A DNA stretch of 35,533 bases from Coriobacteriia bacterium (GTDB taxonomy: Bacteria > Actinomycetota > Coriobacteriia > Anaerosomatales > PALSA-660): the NCBI GenBank assembly GCA_030652345.1, contig JAUSAU010000037.1, forward strand, positions 1 to 35,533, read 5' to 3'. The notes below the pieces were generated by a model. That model searched no databases, was not told the DNA's origin, and was given only the letters and a program-made list of their open reading frames with translations. The position numbers and the translations under genes were made by a program. Shown here piece after piece: positions 1 to 8,015 of this stretch; positions within the stretch are counted from its first letter, which is position 1, and every line of letters begins with the position of its first letter.

Positions 1-945
1 CCACTCATCGAGTCGCGGCTCGCCCACTGGCATTCCGTTCGATTCTCGGGAGGTCAGCGGCCGGAGTTCGATCCTGCGACGCTCGAACAGGACGGCTTCT
101 GCGCGTGGATGGAGATCGCTGACGCCCGCGAGCCAGACGGCGTGCGGCGCCGATCGATCGTGCTGCGCGACGAGATCGACGGGCTCGCGTTCCTGCGCGC
201 CTTCGACATCCCGGAGGCGCTGCACGTCATCTGCGGGCGGGGATTCGGCACCGACGAGACCCTCGACGCCTACCTGGATCAGCTCGACGGCGACCGGCTG
301 GTGGATGCCGTCCGCCGTCTCATCGATGAGATCGACACCGCGCTGCTCGAAGGCGCCAGCGACACGAACACGCTCGAGAACATCCGCTGGCGGCACGAGC
401 GGGTCTTCGCCGAGACGATAGCGCGACGCAGGATCGTCGCATGGGGCACGCCTGAGGCGGTCATCACCACACCCGAGGTCATGGAGCGGGTGCGCGCCGT
501 CGCGTCCGGCGATGACATGGAAGGGGACTCCTGGGACGACATCGGCCTGCTGCCGGTGTGGATCGAGTATGGCTGGATCGACGACAGCGGCTGGTGGATC
601 TCTCTGGTTCGGGAGTTCTTCACGCGCGAGGCGTTTCCCGGGACTGCGCTGCCATCGAACCGACCCGTGGTGGTTCCGCGGCCGACCAAGGGTCCGGCGC
701 CGGAGCCATCCGGGACGGGACGGATCCTGACCGCGGAATACATCCGCATGCTGCTGCGCGCCGGCCGGGTGGACCAAGCGTGGTTCGCCGTCGTCGATGC
801 GCTGATGGCGCCGGGCAACACGGATGCGCTGTGGCCGCTCGTGATGAAATGCATCGCGGCGGTCGAGCGCGAGGTGGGCAGCGACGTCGCGCTGCAACGC
901 TGGTACGACCTCGAAGAGGCGTACGAGAATGGGCGCGCGGAGTGA
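1..945 (+). CDS. Hypothetical protein, 5' end outside the window
   Basis: The reading frame is open from base 1 to the TGA at 943-945, so the first ATG inside the window (109) is probably not the true start and the gene begins upstream. At least 314 residues are present. The product is acidic and soluble-looking, without signal peptide or membrane segment. It has a Trp-rich stretch near 560-610 (WIEYGWIDDSGWWISLVREF) and a helical C-terminus after a Pro-rich linker (about 664-715). The last ~75 residues resemble a bacterial transcriptional activator-like helical domain in general shape (LLRAGRVDQAWFAVVDAL), but I do not recognise a family. It overlaps the next gene by 4 bp (GTGA), so the two are probably translationally coupled. 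Confidence 0.7.
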   Translation, partial: PLIESRLAHWHSVRFSGGQRPEFDPATLEQDGFCAWMEIADAREPDGVRRRSIVLRDEIDGLAFLRAFDIPEALHVICGRGFGTDETLDAYLDQLDGDRLVDAVRRLIDEIDTALLEGASDTNTLENIRWRHERVFAETIARRRIVAWGTPEAVITTPEVMERVRAVASGDDMEGDSWDDIGLLPVWIEYGWIDDSGWWISLVREFFTREAFPGTALPSNRPVVVPRPTKGPAPEPSGTGRILTAEYIRMLLRAGRVDQAWFAVVDALMAPGNTDALWPLVMKCIAAVEREVGSDVALQRWYDLEEAYENGRAE

Positions 946-1661
946 GGCGCGTGCTCGCCGCGTTCTGTCTCGCTCTGACGCTCGCAGCGCTCAGCGCATG
1001 CGGGCCGCTTCCGCACGCCGCGACACGCGCGCCACGCGCCGGGGCCGTCGCATCCGCCACTCCCGCTCCGAACGCGGTAGAGACCGCGACCGTCGTCGAG
1101 GTCACGGACGGCGACACCGTCCGGGTGCGCACTGTGGCGCGTGGCGTGCGTGACGTGCGGCTGATCGGTATGGACACCCCGGAGACGGAGACGCGGACCG
1201 ACCCCTACGGCGCCCAGGCGTCGGCGTTCGTGCGGACAACCGTGCCGGCGGGCCGGACGGTGTGGCTCGAGTACGACGTCGAGGCGAGCGACATGTACGG
1301 TCGCGATCTCGCCTACCTGTGGCTGTCCGAACCCACTGCCGATTCCGCGCGCACCGAGATGCTCAACGCGGTGCTCGTGGCGCAGGGCTTCGCGCGCCTC
1401 TACACCTACCCGCCCAACGTGAAGTACACCGACCTGCTACTCGCATTGCAGGGTGAGGCACGCGATGCGAACCGGGGCTTGTGGGCGCTGCCGGTCACTG
1501 AGGCGGCCGAGGACGTCCGCGTGTGCGTGACACCCCACGGCCGCGCCTACCATCGGCCCGACTGCGTCCTCATCAGAGCGAGCGAGATTGCGACCCTGAG
1601 CGTGAGCGAGGCGCTCGACTTGGGGAAGTCGGCCTGCCGGCGGTGCCAGCCGCCCCGGTAG
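942..1661 (+). CDS. Thermonuclease-family (SNase) lipoprotein
   Basis: The start is GTG 942, overlapping the upstream stop as GTGA. It is preferred because it opens directly onto a lipoprotein signal peptide with lipobox LSAC (Cys20). The frame continues far upstream but only as out-of-frame coding of the previous gene. A short Pro/Ala linker leads to a staphylococcal-nuclease-like OB domain (about residues 47-165). All key residues are visible: D56-G-D58, R73-LIGM-D78-T-P-E81 and a later YGRDLAYL arginine, so calcium-dependent phosphodiesterase activity on DNA/RNA outside the membrane is likely. The C-terminal ~45 residues carry a Cys/His pattern (YHRPDC about 25 residues before CRRC) known as a tail in this family and possibly metal-binding. 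Total 239 aa. Confidence 0.88.
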   Translation: MRRVLAAFCLALTLAALSACGPLPHAATRAPRAGAVASATPAPNAVETATVVEVTDGDTVRVRTVARGVRDVRLIGMDTPETETRTDPYGAQASAFVRTTVPAGRTVWLEYDVEASDMYGRDLAYLWLSEPTADSARTEMLNAVLVAQGFARLYTYPPNVKYTDLLLALQGEARDANRGLWALPVTEAAEDVRVCVTPHGRAYHRPDCVLIRASEIATLSVSEALDLGKSACRRCQPPR

Positions 1662-1675
1662 GGTAACCACTCCCT

Positions 1676-2176
1676 ATGCACAGAGACGCCGATGAATCCC
1701 CGTACGACATCTCGGCGATCACGGAGCAGCTGTTCGTGGCCTCCCGACCGCGGTCTCGCCACGTCGAACATGTGCGGGGGCTCGGCGTGGACCTCGTCAT
1801 CAGCATGGTGTGGTTCGCGCCGCCGCGCGAGCTGGCGAAGCCGCCGTTCCATATCGTGCGGCTGCCGAGCATCGACAACCCGCTGTTCCCGATCCCGCTG
1901 TGGGTACTGCGTCGCGGAGTGACCGCGGCGCTGCTCGTGATCGGAGCGGGCGGGCGGGTGCTCGTCTACTGTCGCGCCGGGATGCACCGCAGTGTGGCGA
2001 TGGCCGCGTGCATCCTCGTGGCCCTCGGGATGAGTTCGGACGAGGCGATGAGCACGATCGAGGCGTCCCGCGCCATCGCCGACCCGCACGCGCGGCACAT
2101 CGAGTCGCGGATCCGTGCGTTCGAACGCGACTGGCTCAAGCGACAACGGCCGGCGACGGTGGAGGTGCCGAGATGA
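1676..2176 (+). CDS. Dual-specificity protein phosphatase-like protein
   Basis: A 166-aa cytoplasmic protein with the cysteine phosphatase P-loop C99-RAGMH-R105-S, matching C-x5-R. The residue before the catalytic Cys is Tyr (VYCRAG) rather than the usual His. Asp66 (PSIDNP) is a plausible general acid. The overall order (Asp loop, strand, P-loop, helix with SVAMAACILV) fits the atypical dual-specificity phosphatases that dephosphorylate Tyr, Ser/Thr or non-protein phosphates; the substrate cannot be told from sequence. No strong ribosome site precedes ATG 1676. The 3' end overlaps the lipid kinase by 4 bp (ATGA), so these two genes form an operon. Confidence 0.85.
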   Translation: MHRDADESPYDISAITEQLFVASRPRSRHVEHVRGLGVDLVISMVWFAPPRELAKPPFHIVRLPSIDNPLFPIPLWVLRRGVTAALLVIGAGGRVLVYCRAGMHRSVAMAACILVALGMSSDEAMSTIEASRAIADPHARHIESRIRAFERDWLKRQRPATVEVPR

Positions 2177-3066
2177 CGAAGAAGCGCGTCCGGCGCATCA
2201 AGGTGATCATCAACCCGGCCGCGGGCCAGCCGGAGCCGGTCCTCGGGGTGCTCAACGAAGCGTTCGCGCCGACGGGCATCGAGTGGGACGTCGCGATCAC
2301 GCACGGATCCGGGGACGCGGAGACGGCCGCGCGCGAGGCGGTGGCGGACGGCTATGACTTCGTCGGCGCGTACGGCGGAGACGGCACGATCGCCGAGGTG
2401 GCGTCGGGTCTGGCCGAGGGCAAGGTGCCATTCCTGCTGCTACCCGGCGGCACGGGCAACGTGCTGGCGGCCGAGCTCGGCATCCCGGCTGACCTCGCGT
2501 CGGCCGCGGCGCTGCTGGCCGGTGAGCACGAGATCCGGCGGGTCGACCTGGGGCGCTCGGGCGGGAAGTGGTTCGTCGTGCGACTCACGATGGGACTCGA
2601 GGTCGCGGTGGTGGACGCGGCGACCCCCGACCTGAAGAGCCGGTTCGGCTGGCTCGCCTACGCGTACGCGGGGTTCGCGGCGCTGTCGACCGCGCCCGTG
2701 GCGACCTACACGATCACCGTGGACGGCGAGACCTTCGAGGCCGACGGCCTCGCACTCATCGTGGCGAACTCGGCGAGCACCGGCGTGGCGGGGACGCGGC
2801 TCGTGGACGGAGTGGACGTCTCGGACGGCCGGCTCGACGTGGTGGTGCTGCAGGGTGCCGACCTGTCATCGATGCTCGGCAGCGCCGCCGACGCCGCGCA
2901 GGGCCTTCCGCCGCGCGCGTTCGCCCGCTGGTCGGGCAAGGAGATCCGCGTGGACGCGACCCCCGAGCAGACGGTCGTCTCAGACGGCGAGGAGGCCGGG
3001 GTCACGCCGATCGAGGTCTGCGTGGTGGCGGGGGCGCTGCGGGTCGTGGTGCCGAAGGGCGCTTGA
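2173..3066 (+). CDS. Diacylglycerol kinase family lipid kinase
   Basis: The start ATG 2173 overlaps the upstream stop (ATGA) and follows GGAGG at 2161-2165. The 297-aa product opens with the family strand VIINPAAG. It carries the nucleotide-binding signature GGDGT (residues 68-72) and the second glycine motif PGGTGN (91-96), followed by the beta-sandwich C-terminal domain. This is the DagK/YegS/BmrU fold, which phosphorylates diacylglycerol or related lipids at the inner face of the membrane. There is no membrane segment. The exact lipid substrate is unknown. A housekeeping role in phospholipid turnover is the natural inference. Confidence 0.9.
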   Translation: MTKKRVRRIKVIINPAAGQPEPVLGVLNEAFAPTGIEWDVAITHGSGDAETAAREAVADGYDFVGAYGGDGTIAEVASGLAEGKVPFLLLPGGTGNVLAAELGIPADLASAAALLAGEHEIRRVDLGRSGGKWFVVRLTMGLEVAVVDAATPDLKSRFGWLAYAYAGFAALSTAPVATYTITVDGETFEADGLALIVANSASTGVAGTRLVDGVDVSDGRLDVVVLQGADLSSMLGSAADAAQGLPPRAFARWSGKEIRVDATPEQTVVSDGEEAGVTPIEVCVVAGALRVVVPKGA

Positions 3067-3091
3067 CCACTCGCGAGGGCAGTCGTAGTCT

Positions 3092-3115
3092 CTACTTAGT
3101 CGAACGACTAAGTAG
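3092..3115. promoter_or_regulatory. Perfect 11-bp inverted repeat, probable autoregulatory operator
   Basis: CTACTTAGTCG at 3092-3102 and its exact reverse complement CGACTAAGTAG at 3105-3115 are separated by AA. The palindrome ends one base before ATG 3116, so a bound regulator would cover the start region. No ribosome site fits between it and the start, so the mRNA may be leaderless or start at the internal ATG 3125. The downstream protein has two potential DNA-binding domains, as expected for an autoregulated toxin-antitoxin module. Confidence 0.75.
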
Positions 3116-3922
3116 ATGGGTCATATGACTAATCAGCACCCACGCTCCGTGCCCGCCCCCAGCTCCCCTGAGCTCGCCGCGCTCCTCGACGAGGTGGCGC
3201 GCGGGGTCACGATCACGCTCGTGCGCGACGGGCGTCCGGTCGCGGTCCTCAGCCCTCCTGCGGACGCCGATGCGCTCGAATCGTCCGTGATCGCACGGGA
3301 GTCGCGCGCCGCCTACGCCCCGCTCGAGGCGGACCGCGCACAGCCGGCGACCGCGATCCTCCGGCTCGTGGGGGGCGTGGGAGCCCGCTCTGTGCTTGGC
3401 GTGTTCGTGAAGGATCCGGAGCGCGCGGTGCATCAACGCGAGATCGCTCGCAGGGCGGGCGTGGGTCTGCGCTCCGCTCAGCTGGCACTCGAACGCCTCG
3501 AGTCGCTCGGACTGATCACCTCCGAGCGTGACGGGAACCGCCGCTACTACCGGGCGAACCGGAGCGGACGCTTCGAGGAGCTGCGTGGGCTGCTCGGGCG
3601 GGAGTTCGGCCTCGCCGGGGTGATCGCCGCGTCGCTCGAGGGGTTCGGCGACCGGATCGCGTGGGCCTTCATCTTCGGCTCGGCCGCCGAGGGGCGGGAC
3701 ACTGTCGAGAGTGATGTTGACCTCTTCGTGGTGGGCGAGGTCACGCGGGATGAACTGGTCCCGGCGATCGCGCAGGCGCAGCGCGACGCGGGTCGGGAGA
3801 TCGACCTCGTGTTGTACCGACCGCATGACCTAGTCGAGAAGCGTGCTCAGGGAAACCACTTCATCACCGCCGCGCTCGCGGGGCCGCGCATCGACGTGAT
3901 CGGAAGCGCGAATGACGCCTGA
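3116..3922 (+). CDS. Phd-like / winged-helix / MNT nucleotidyltransferase fusion (antitoxin)
   Basis: A 268-aa protein with three recognisable parts. Residues ~18-48 (ELAALLDEVARG... LVRDGRPVAVLSP) resemble the Phd/YefM antitoxin DNA-binding fold. Residues ~82-148 form a winged helix (HQREIARRAGVGLRSAQLAL, then LGLITSERDGNRRYY). Residues ~180-250 are a minimal nucleotidyltransferase with GSAAEG (188-193) and SDVD (199-202) metal-binding aspartates. MNT proteins of the MntA class neutralise HEPN ribonuclease toxins, in known cases by adding AMP to a toxin tyrosine. A HEPN-like gene overlaps the 3' end by 11 bp. The Phd assignment is by pattern only. The start could be ATG 3116 or 3125. Confidence 0.85.
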   Translation: MGHMTNQHPRSVPAPSSPELAALLDEVARGVTITLVRDGRPVAVLSPPADADALESSVIARESRAAYAPLEADRAQPATAILRLVGGVGARSVLGVFVKDPERAVHQREIARRAGVGLRSAQLALERLESLGLITSERDGNRRYYRANRSGRFEELRGLLGREFGLAGVIAASLEGFGDRIAWAFIFGSAAEGRDTVESDVDLFVVGEVTRDELVPAIAQAQRDAGREIDLVLYRPHDLVEKRAQGNHFITAALAGPRIDVIGSANDA

Positions 3923-4340
3923 CGGCCTGGAGCGGCGCGAGACGTCCGCCCAAGAGATCGCCGCGCTGTTCGGGCGCTACGCTGTCGCCCTGGCCGATGC
4001 CGGAGTGGCAGAGCAGAGCGCCGATGGCCGATACATCGACGCGTACACGGCCGGCTTCCTGCTGGCGAAGATCGTCGTACGGGCGTCGGGGTATCGCGTG
4101 CGCGGTGGTGAGAACCATCGCGACACCCTCAGCGCCGTGCCTTGGCTGATGGGTTCGACCGCCCAGCGGAGTGTCGACGTGCTCGACGCAGCACGGAAGC
4201 AGCGGAACGTGGATCTCTATGACGGAGCGGGGACGGTGGAGGACTCCGACGTGCGCGACCTCGTCTCGAGGGTTCGTACCTTCGAGAGTGAGGTGCGGGC
4301 CTGGCTGGACGCCCGGCATCCGGAATTGCGTGGCGAGTGA
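3912..4340 (+). CDS. HEPN-domain protein (putative toxin of MNT/HEPN pair 1)
   Basis: A 142-aa all-alpha protein that starts inside the end of the MNT gene (11-bp overlap), the standard arrangement of MNT/HEPN toxin-antitoxin modules. A helix-rich body carries GENHR (66-70) and the core motif RKQRNVDLYD (95-104). Canonical HepT toxins have R-x4-H-x-Y. Here the arginine-asparagine and tyrosine are present but no histidine sits in the motif. The same arrangement appears in the second HEPN protein (11456-11866). The product could be a ribonuclease using a variant site, or an inactive relative. Identification rests on the partner gene, size and motif shape. Confidence 0.78.
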   Translation: MTPDGLERRETSAQEIAALFGRYAVALADAGVAEQSADGRYIDAYTAGFLLAKIVVRASGYRVRGGENHRDTLSAVPWLMGSTAQRSVDVLDAARKQRNVDLYDGAGTVEDSDVRDLVSRVRTFESEVRAWLDARHPELRGE

Positions 4341-4392
4341 ACTACGCGCGTTCTGCGCCTGTGTACTGTCTCCAGTGCTCCAAGTGCGCCGC

Positions 4393-5220
4393 TCAGAGGC
4401 CCTCAGCGATACGGTCCAGGTAGGCCGATACGCTCAGTGCGTGGGCCGCCGCCATCTTGGCGAGCGTGTCGCAGCGTGGGACTCCCGAGCCGGACTCGAT
4501 CCGAGAGACCTGCCGCGCCGAGAGGCCCGGGATGTCTGACTGACGCAGTCCCTGCGCCACGCGGACCGCCTTGACGGCCCCGCCGAATCGGCGATCGAAT
4601 GCCAGGCGCTGAAGCCGGGCCGCCTCGCGGAATGCGGGATCGAGAGCGAAACGGATGGTCTCCAGTCCGACGTGGGTGTCGCCGCACTCCCAGTGCAGGA
4701 AGCTCCCGTCCGGGTCGACGGTGAATCGTTGGCGTTCGCTCCTGGGAAGCCGGGCGAGCGCCGGAACGGCGTCGAAGGAGAGCTCGTAGCTGTCGAGGGC
4801 GCAGCTGCGGACGATCAGCCGGTCGTCGGCGACGATCGCATCGGCGATCAGTCCGTCCTGGGCGCCGATGCGCCACGCGTTGACGACGCGCTGCGGGATG
4901 ACGGGACTCGTGTGCACGAGCGTGTTGCGAAGCGTCCTCAGATTGGCCCTCTCGAACATCGGGAGGAACCATGTGCAGTCCACATCCGCTCTGACGAACA
5001 GGGCGCGGAGTCTGTGGATCGAGTTCGCCTCGTGGACGAGTCGTGCGACAGGCTCGAGTTCGGAGGCCGAGGCGAAGATGAAGTAGTTGGCGCCGGATTC
5101 CCGCACATCGAGCGCCGCGGCGGCGGCCAGGGAGAGAACGGAAGTCCGTGGCCCGCCGGGAAGCGCCCCCTCGAACCCGGGGTCGGCCATCACAACCGTC
5201 AGATCGCGCGTGGTCGACAT
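4393..5220 (-). CDS. XRE-family helix-turn-helix regulator with DUF2442-like domain
   Basis: A 275-aa protein on the minus strand with GGGAGGG placed correctly upstream of ATG 5220. Residues ~165-195 (FTVDPDGSFLHWECGDTHVG) resemble DUF2442. The last ~65 residues are an XRE helix-turn-helix (VRVAQGLRQSDIPGLSARQV, then SRIESG and TLAKMAAAHALSV). The N-terminal ~150 residues are not recognised. DUF2442/HTH proteins are often solitary or near toxin-like genes. Its 3' end approaches the MNT/HEPN pair convergently with 52 bp between. A TACACT promoter is visible upstream (5261-5266, minus strand). A regulatory role is likely; the target is unknown. Confidence 0.82.
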   Translation of the reverse strand: MSTTRDLTVVMADPGFEGALPGGPRTSVLSLAAAAALDVRESGANYFIFASASELEPVARLVHEANSIHRLRALFVRADVDCTWFLPMFERANLRTLRNTLVHTSPVIPQRVVNAWRIGAQDGLIADAIVADDRLIVRSCALDSYELSFDAVPALARLPRSERQRFTVDPDGSFLHWECGDTHVGLETIRFALDPAFREAARLQRLAFDRRFGGAVKAVRVAQGLRQSDIPGLSARQVSRIESGSGVPRCDTLAKMAAAHALSVSAYLDRIAEGL

Positions 5221-5260
5221 GTCTAGCCCTCCCGTCCGGTCTTGTCGGGGCCGTACGGAC

Positions 5261-5289
5261 AGTGTAGCAGGGAATCGGACACAACGGAA
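5261..5289 (-). promoter_or_regulatory. Promoter of the XRE regulator
   Basis: Read on the minus strand, TACACT (5266-5261) is a good -10 box and TTCCGT (5289-5284) lies 17 bp upstream as a possible -35. The start codon at 5220 follows about 40 bp downstream with a strong ribosome site. The -10 hexamer is identical to those before 18314, 22581, 29578 and 34648. Confidence 0.55.
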
Positions 5290-5426
5290 TCAGGTGCGAA
5301 ACGCACAATGTCTACCAACGAGACGGCCGTATAGGCGCCCACGCGCCCACAGACTGATCATCCCGCGACGGTCTAACCGCTTTCCAAACCGGGCTTAGGG
5401 GACTCCTGCTCGCGAGAGGCGCCATG

Positions 5427-5432
5427 TAGACT
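5427..5432 (+). promoter_or_regulatory. Candidate -10 box (TAGACT) of the membrane-anchored gene
   Basis: TAGACT lies 34 bp before ATG 5467 and matches the actinobacterial TANNNT -10 pattern. No convincing -35 element is visible. The rest of 5221-5426 holds only the divergent minus-strand promoter and no further gene that I can support. Confidence 0.45.
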
Positions 5433-5466
5433 GGCCGTGTCGGCACCCGGCGCGAGGAGCACGCCC

Positions 5467-7305
5467 ATGGACACCCGGACTCGCAACGTCCTGATCGCGG
5501 TGTTCGTGGCCGCGGCCCTCGGTGTATGCGGCTGCTGCGGGGCGACCGGGCTCTTCGCGCTGCTGTCCGGCGGTGGCTCCGCCGTCACGCTCAAGGGAGT
5601 CACGCGCTCCGACGACCCGGTCAAGCGCGTGGCCGTCCAACTTGCGCTGCGCAAGGTGGTCGCGGCGCATCGTCGCGCGATGCTGAGGACCGCCGTCGCG
5701 CTGTGCGAGGGGCCCTCCGACGCACCGATGCCGAAGTGGACCGCAGACTACAGAGCGGCTCAGGCCGCCTGGAAGGACGCCGCGAGCGCTGCGGCAGAGC
5801 TCGACGCTCTGGGCGCCAAGCTGCCCGACTACGCCGAGCCCGACGTGTCGTTCCTGCCGACCGAGCGATCGGTCGATGGCGCCTCCCTGTTCGCGCCGAC
5901 GGTCGCCTACGCTAAGACCCCGCTCCCCGCGTCCCTGCCCATGGAGGCGTGGAAGGCCGGCCCCGACGCCGAGGTCTCGCTGGACGTGTCGAAGGAGGCG
6001 AAGGCCGCGATCGCGGATCGGACGAAGGCGTCGGCCGTGGTCATGGCCTTCGACGCGGCACCCCCGGGCAAGAAGATCAGCGCGATCGCGGGCTACTACG
6101 AGGGCGACGCGAACAAGGCGTCCGCCGCACTCCAATCCGGCTTCAAGGCGTGCGCAGACGCGCGGACCTCCGATGGGAAGTTCTACGACGTCGCCTCGCG
6201 CATCGCGACGGCCATCGAGGCCGCGGCGGATGTCGCGCTCTACGTCGGCGACCTGGCGACCGGGGGCGGCAAGGTCTCGCTCGGTAAGGCCGTCTCGCGC
6301 CAGCTCGTCCGCCGGCTCATCACGCCTCGCAACCTCGCGAAGAACGCTGTCGCAGCGCTTGGCGAGCGGCCGTTCACGATGGTGATCGGGAACGTCGACA
6401 CGGCGATCGGGCTCATGGGCAAGGGCGTCGTGGTCGCCACGGGCGAAGAGGCGGCGCCGCTGACGTGGGCGGGGCGCGACTCGGGCGCGGTGAACACGGT
6501 CATCACCCTGGCCAACTTCCGCGATCCGAAGGGCTGGGTCTCCAACGTGGCGCAGGCCGCCAAGGACAACCCCGGCACGTGGAAGAGCTTCTACGGTATG
6601 GGGGCGCTCGCGGGCGATCTCACGCAGCTCGGGGTCAACGGGCTGCAGGTGGATGCCGACGGCGACACGGCCAAGCTCGAACCGGCGCCGATCGGGTACG
6701 CCGACGCGCCCGACGGACTGGACCTGAATGCCGCATCCGCCGCCGCGGACCGCTCCTACGCCGAGGCACTGCAGATGTCGAACGACTATCAGGCGGCGAA
6801 CGCGGCCGTACTCGGGAAGTGGACAGGCCCGGAGACCTACCTGGTGGCGGATCCGCAGCCGGTGGAGGAGTCGCCCGCGAACACCGGAGGCGCGGAGGCC
6901 GGCGGCCTTGCCGGCACGTATGCCGGGACCATCCACATCGGCCCGCCGAACCACAAGCCCGAGGCGACGTTCCCCGTGCCGATCACTATCGAGGTCCGGT
7001 CGGACGGGACGTTCACCGCGACGGCCAAGGACTCGGGCACGCCGCCCGCGCTGTACCGGTCGGAATTCGCCGCCACGGAGTATCGCTTCGATGCGAAGTG
7101 GACCGGGACCGTGTCCGCGGACGGCTCGCTGAAGGGTACGGGGACCGAGGAGCGGGACGTGCGCGCGAATGCGGTGATCGGCGTGAACGGCTGGCTGGAC
7201 GAACCTCCTCAGCCCTCGACGATCACCGGCCGCATCGAGTCGGGTCGCTTCACCGGCTCGACGTCGGTGCAGGGGATTCGGATCGAGGCATCGAAGGGGA
7301 ACTGA
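5467..7305 (+). CDS. Membrane-anchored extracellular protein of unknown function
   Basis: The start is ATG 5467, preceded by GAGGAG at 5453-5458; an in-frame GTG at 5437 has no ribosome site. The 612-aa product begins with a single hydrophobic segment (about residues 7-33) containing a cluster of cysteines (GVCGCCG) that might serve as a lipid-attachment site, though the lipobox is atypical. The body (about 40-450) is Ala/Lys/Asp-rich, helical and exported. Phrases such as AMVAFD-like strands and a long GAF-free linker give no family match. The last ~130 residues (from LAGTYAGTIHIG) look like a beta-rich, lipocalin- or calycin-like domain with many Thr/Gly turns. It sits inside the toxin-antitoxin island but has no obvious link with it. 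Function unknown. Confidence 0.8.
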   Translation: MDTRTRNVLIAVFVAAALGVCGCCGATGLFALLSGGGSAVTLKGVTRSDDPVKRVAVQLALRKVVAAHRRAMLRTAVALCEGPSDAPMPKWTADYRAAQAAWKDAASAAAELDALGAKLPDYAEPDVSFLPTERSVDGASLFAPTVAYAKTPLPASLPMEAWKAGPDAEVSLDVSKEAKAAIADRTKASAVVMAFDAAPPGKKISAIAGYYEGDANKASAALQSGFKACADARTSDGKFYDVASRIATAIEAAADVALYVGDLATGGGKVSLGKAVSRQLVRRLITPRNLAKNAVAALGERPFTMVIGNVDTAIGLMGKGVVVATGEEAAPLTWAGRDSGAVNTVITLANFRDPKGWVSNVAQAAKDNPGTWKSFYGMGALAGDLTQLGVNGLQVDADGDTAKLEPAPIGYADAPDGLDLNAASAAADRSYAEALQMSNDYQAANAAVLGKWTGPETYLVADPQPVEESPANTGGAEAGGLAGTYAGTIHIGPPNHKPEATFPVPITIEVRSDGTFTATAKDSGTPPALYRSEFAATEYRFDAKWTGTVSADGSLKGTGTEERDVRANAVIGVNGWLDEPPQPSTITGRIESGRFTGSTSVQGIRIEASKGN

Positions 7306-7401
7306 TTGTCGGGTCGGCGAGGGTGGAGGCGCCGCGTTGTCTGGCGCTGTAGAGCGCGGACGCTCCAGTGCTCGCGGATAGCGAGCGCCTCGTAGAGCCG
7401 G

Positions 7402-7875
7402 GACCTTCTCAGCGAGTGGGTCGTCTCGTACCGCAGGCATCGGAAACCCAGCGGCGGATCCTACTTCATGCCGTCGGAAGACGTCGAGTCGGCTATGCCG
7501 CGAGTCGCGGCTGTTCTGGCTGCGGCTGATGTCGACTACGTGTTCTCGGGTCACGCCGGGGCGAGTCTCGTCGATCGGCACGCGTCGTTCGACGTGGCCG
7601 ACGTCAGCGTCAAAGACCGCGTGGCCGCGGGAGAGGCCTTGCTCCGCGGCGGCGCACGGCGGGTCGAGCGTGGTGGCAACACCAGCGTGGTCGAGCCGTA
7701 CTACCGGGCGGCCGCGTTCTATGGGTACCAGGTGCCGAAGGGGGAGATGAAGGTCGCCTCCGACATCCAGCTCTACCTGGACCTCTACGACTATCCGCTG
7801 CGAGGCCGTGAGCAGGCCGACCACCTCTACGAGCGCCGGCTGCGCTCATGGGTCGAACGGGATGATGAGCTGTGA
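7402..7875 (+). pseudogene. 5'-truncated AbiEi-like antitoxin remnant
   Basis: The frame ending at TGA 7875 matches the C-terminal third of the intact AbiEi-like protein encoded at 8788-9867. LLSEWVVSYRRHRKPSGGSYF parallels LEAWAAAYDYKQNGVAQYF; DYVFSGHAGASL parallels TYALTGFSGARL; and SDIQLYLDLYDYPLRG parallels SPVQMYLDLCSMPGRG. The similarity reaches upstream of ATG 7468, to about 7402, and an in-frame TAG lies just before (7393-7395). The N-terminal nuclease-like and winged-helix parts are therefore missing. The two copies are clearly different in sequence, so this is the relic of a distinct AbiE system, not a fresh duplication. Residual translation of a 135-aa piece from ATG 7468 cannot be excluded. 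Confidence 0.72.
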
Positions 7876-8015
7876 GCGGGCTTGACCCCGTCCTTCTGCG
7901 TGGGCTCGCGGCCGTGGCGCCGTACCTCGACGAGGTCGTCATCGCCGGCGGCGGTCCGAATGGCAGCGAGGCCTACTCGCGCACAGCTGCGATCAGGGCT
8001 TGGACACGTTCGTAG
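7872..8015 (+). pseudogene. AbiEii-like nucleotidyltransferase, N-terminal stump
   Basis: GTG 7872 overlaps the AbiEi relic stop by 4 bp (GTGA), exactly where the partner toxin gene should start. The first ~26 codons read LLRGLAAVAPYLDEVVIAGG, the typical opening of AbiEii/AbiGii nucleotidyltransferases; compare HILGEYRDEMIIVGG in the intact gene. After this GG the similarity stops, before any catalytic Asp pair. The frame then runs into the antisense end of the intact abiEii gene, ending at TAG 8013-8015. A deletion junction near 7953-7972 is inferred. Confidence 0.62.

Noticed and set aside
5395..7824. Very long open frame on the minus strand opposite the anchored protein gene
   Set aside because: It runs antisense to a gene with a clear ribosome site, signal and codon pattern, and its translation is Arg/Gly/His-rich low-complexity of the type GC-rich DNA gives. 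It lacks any recognisable domain.
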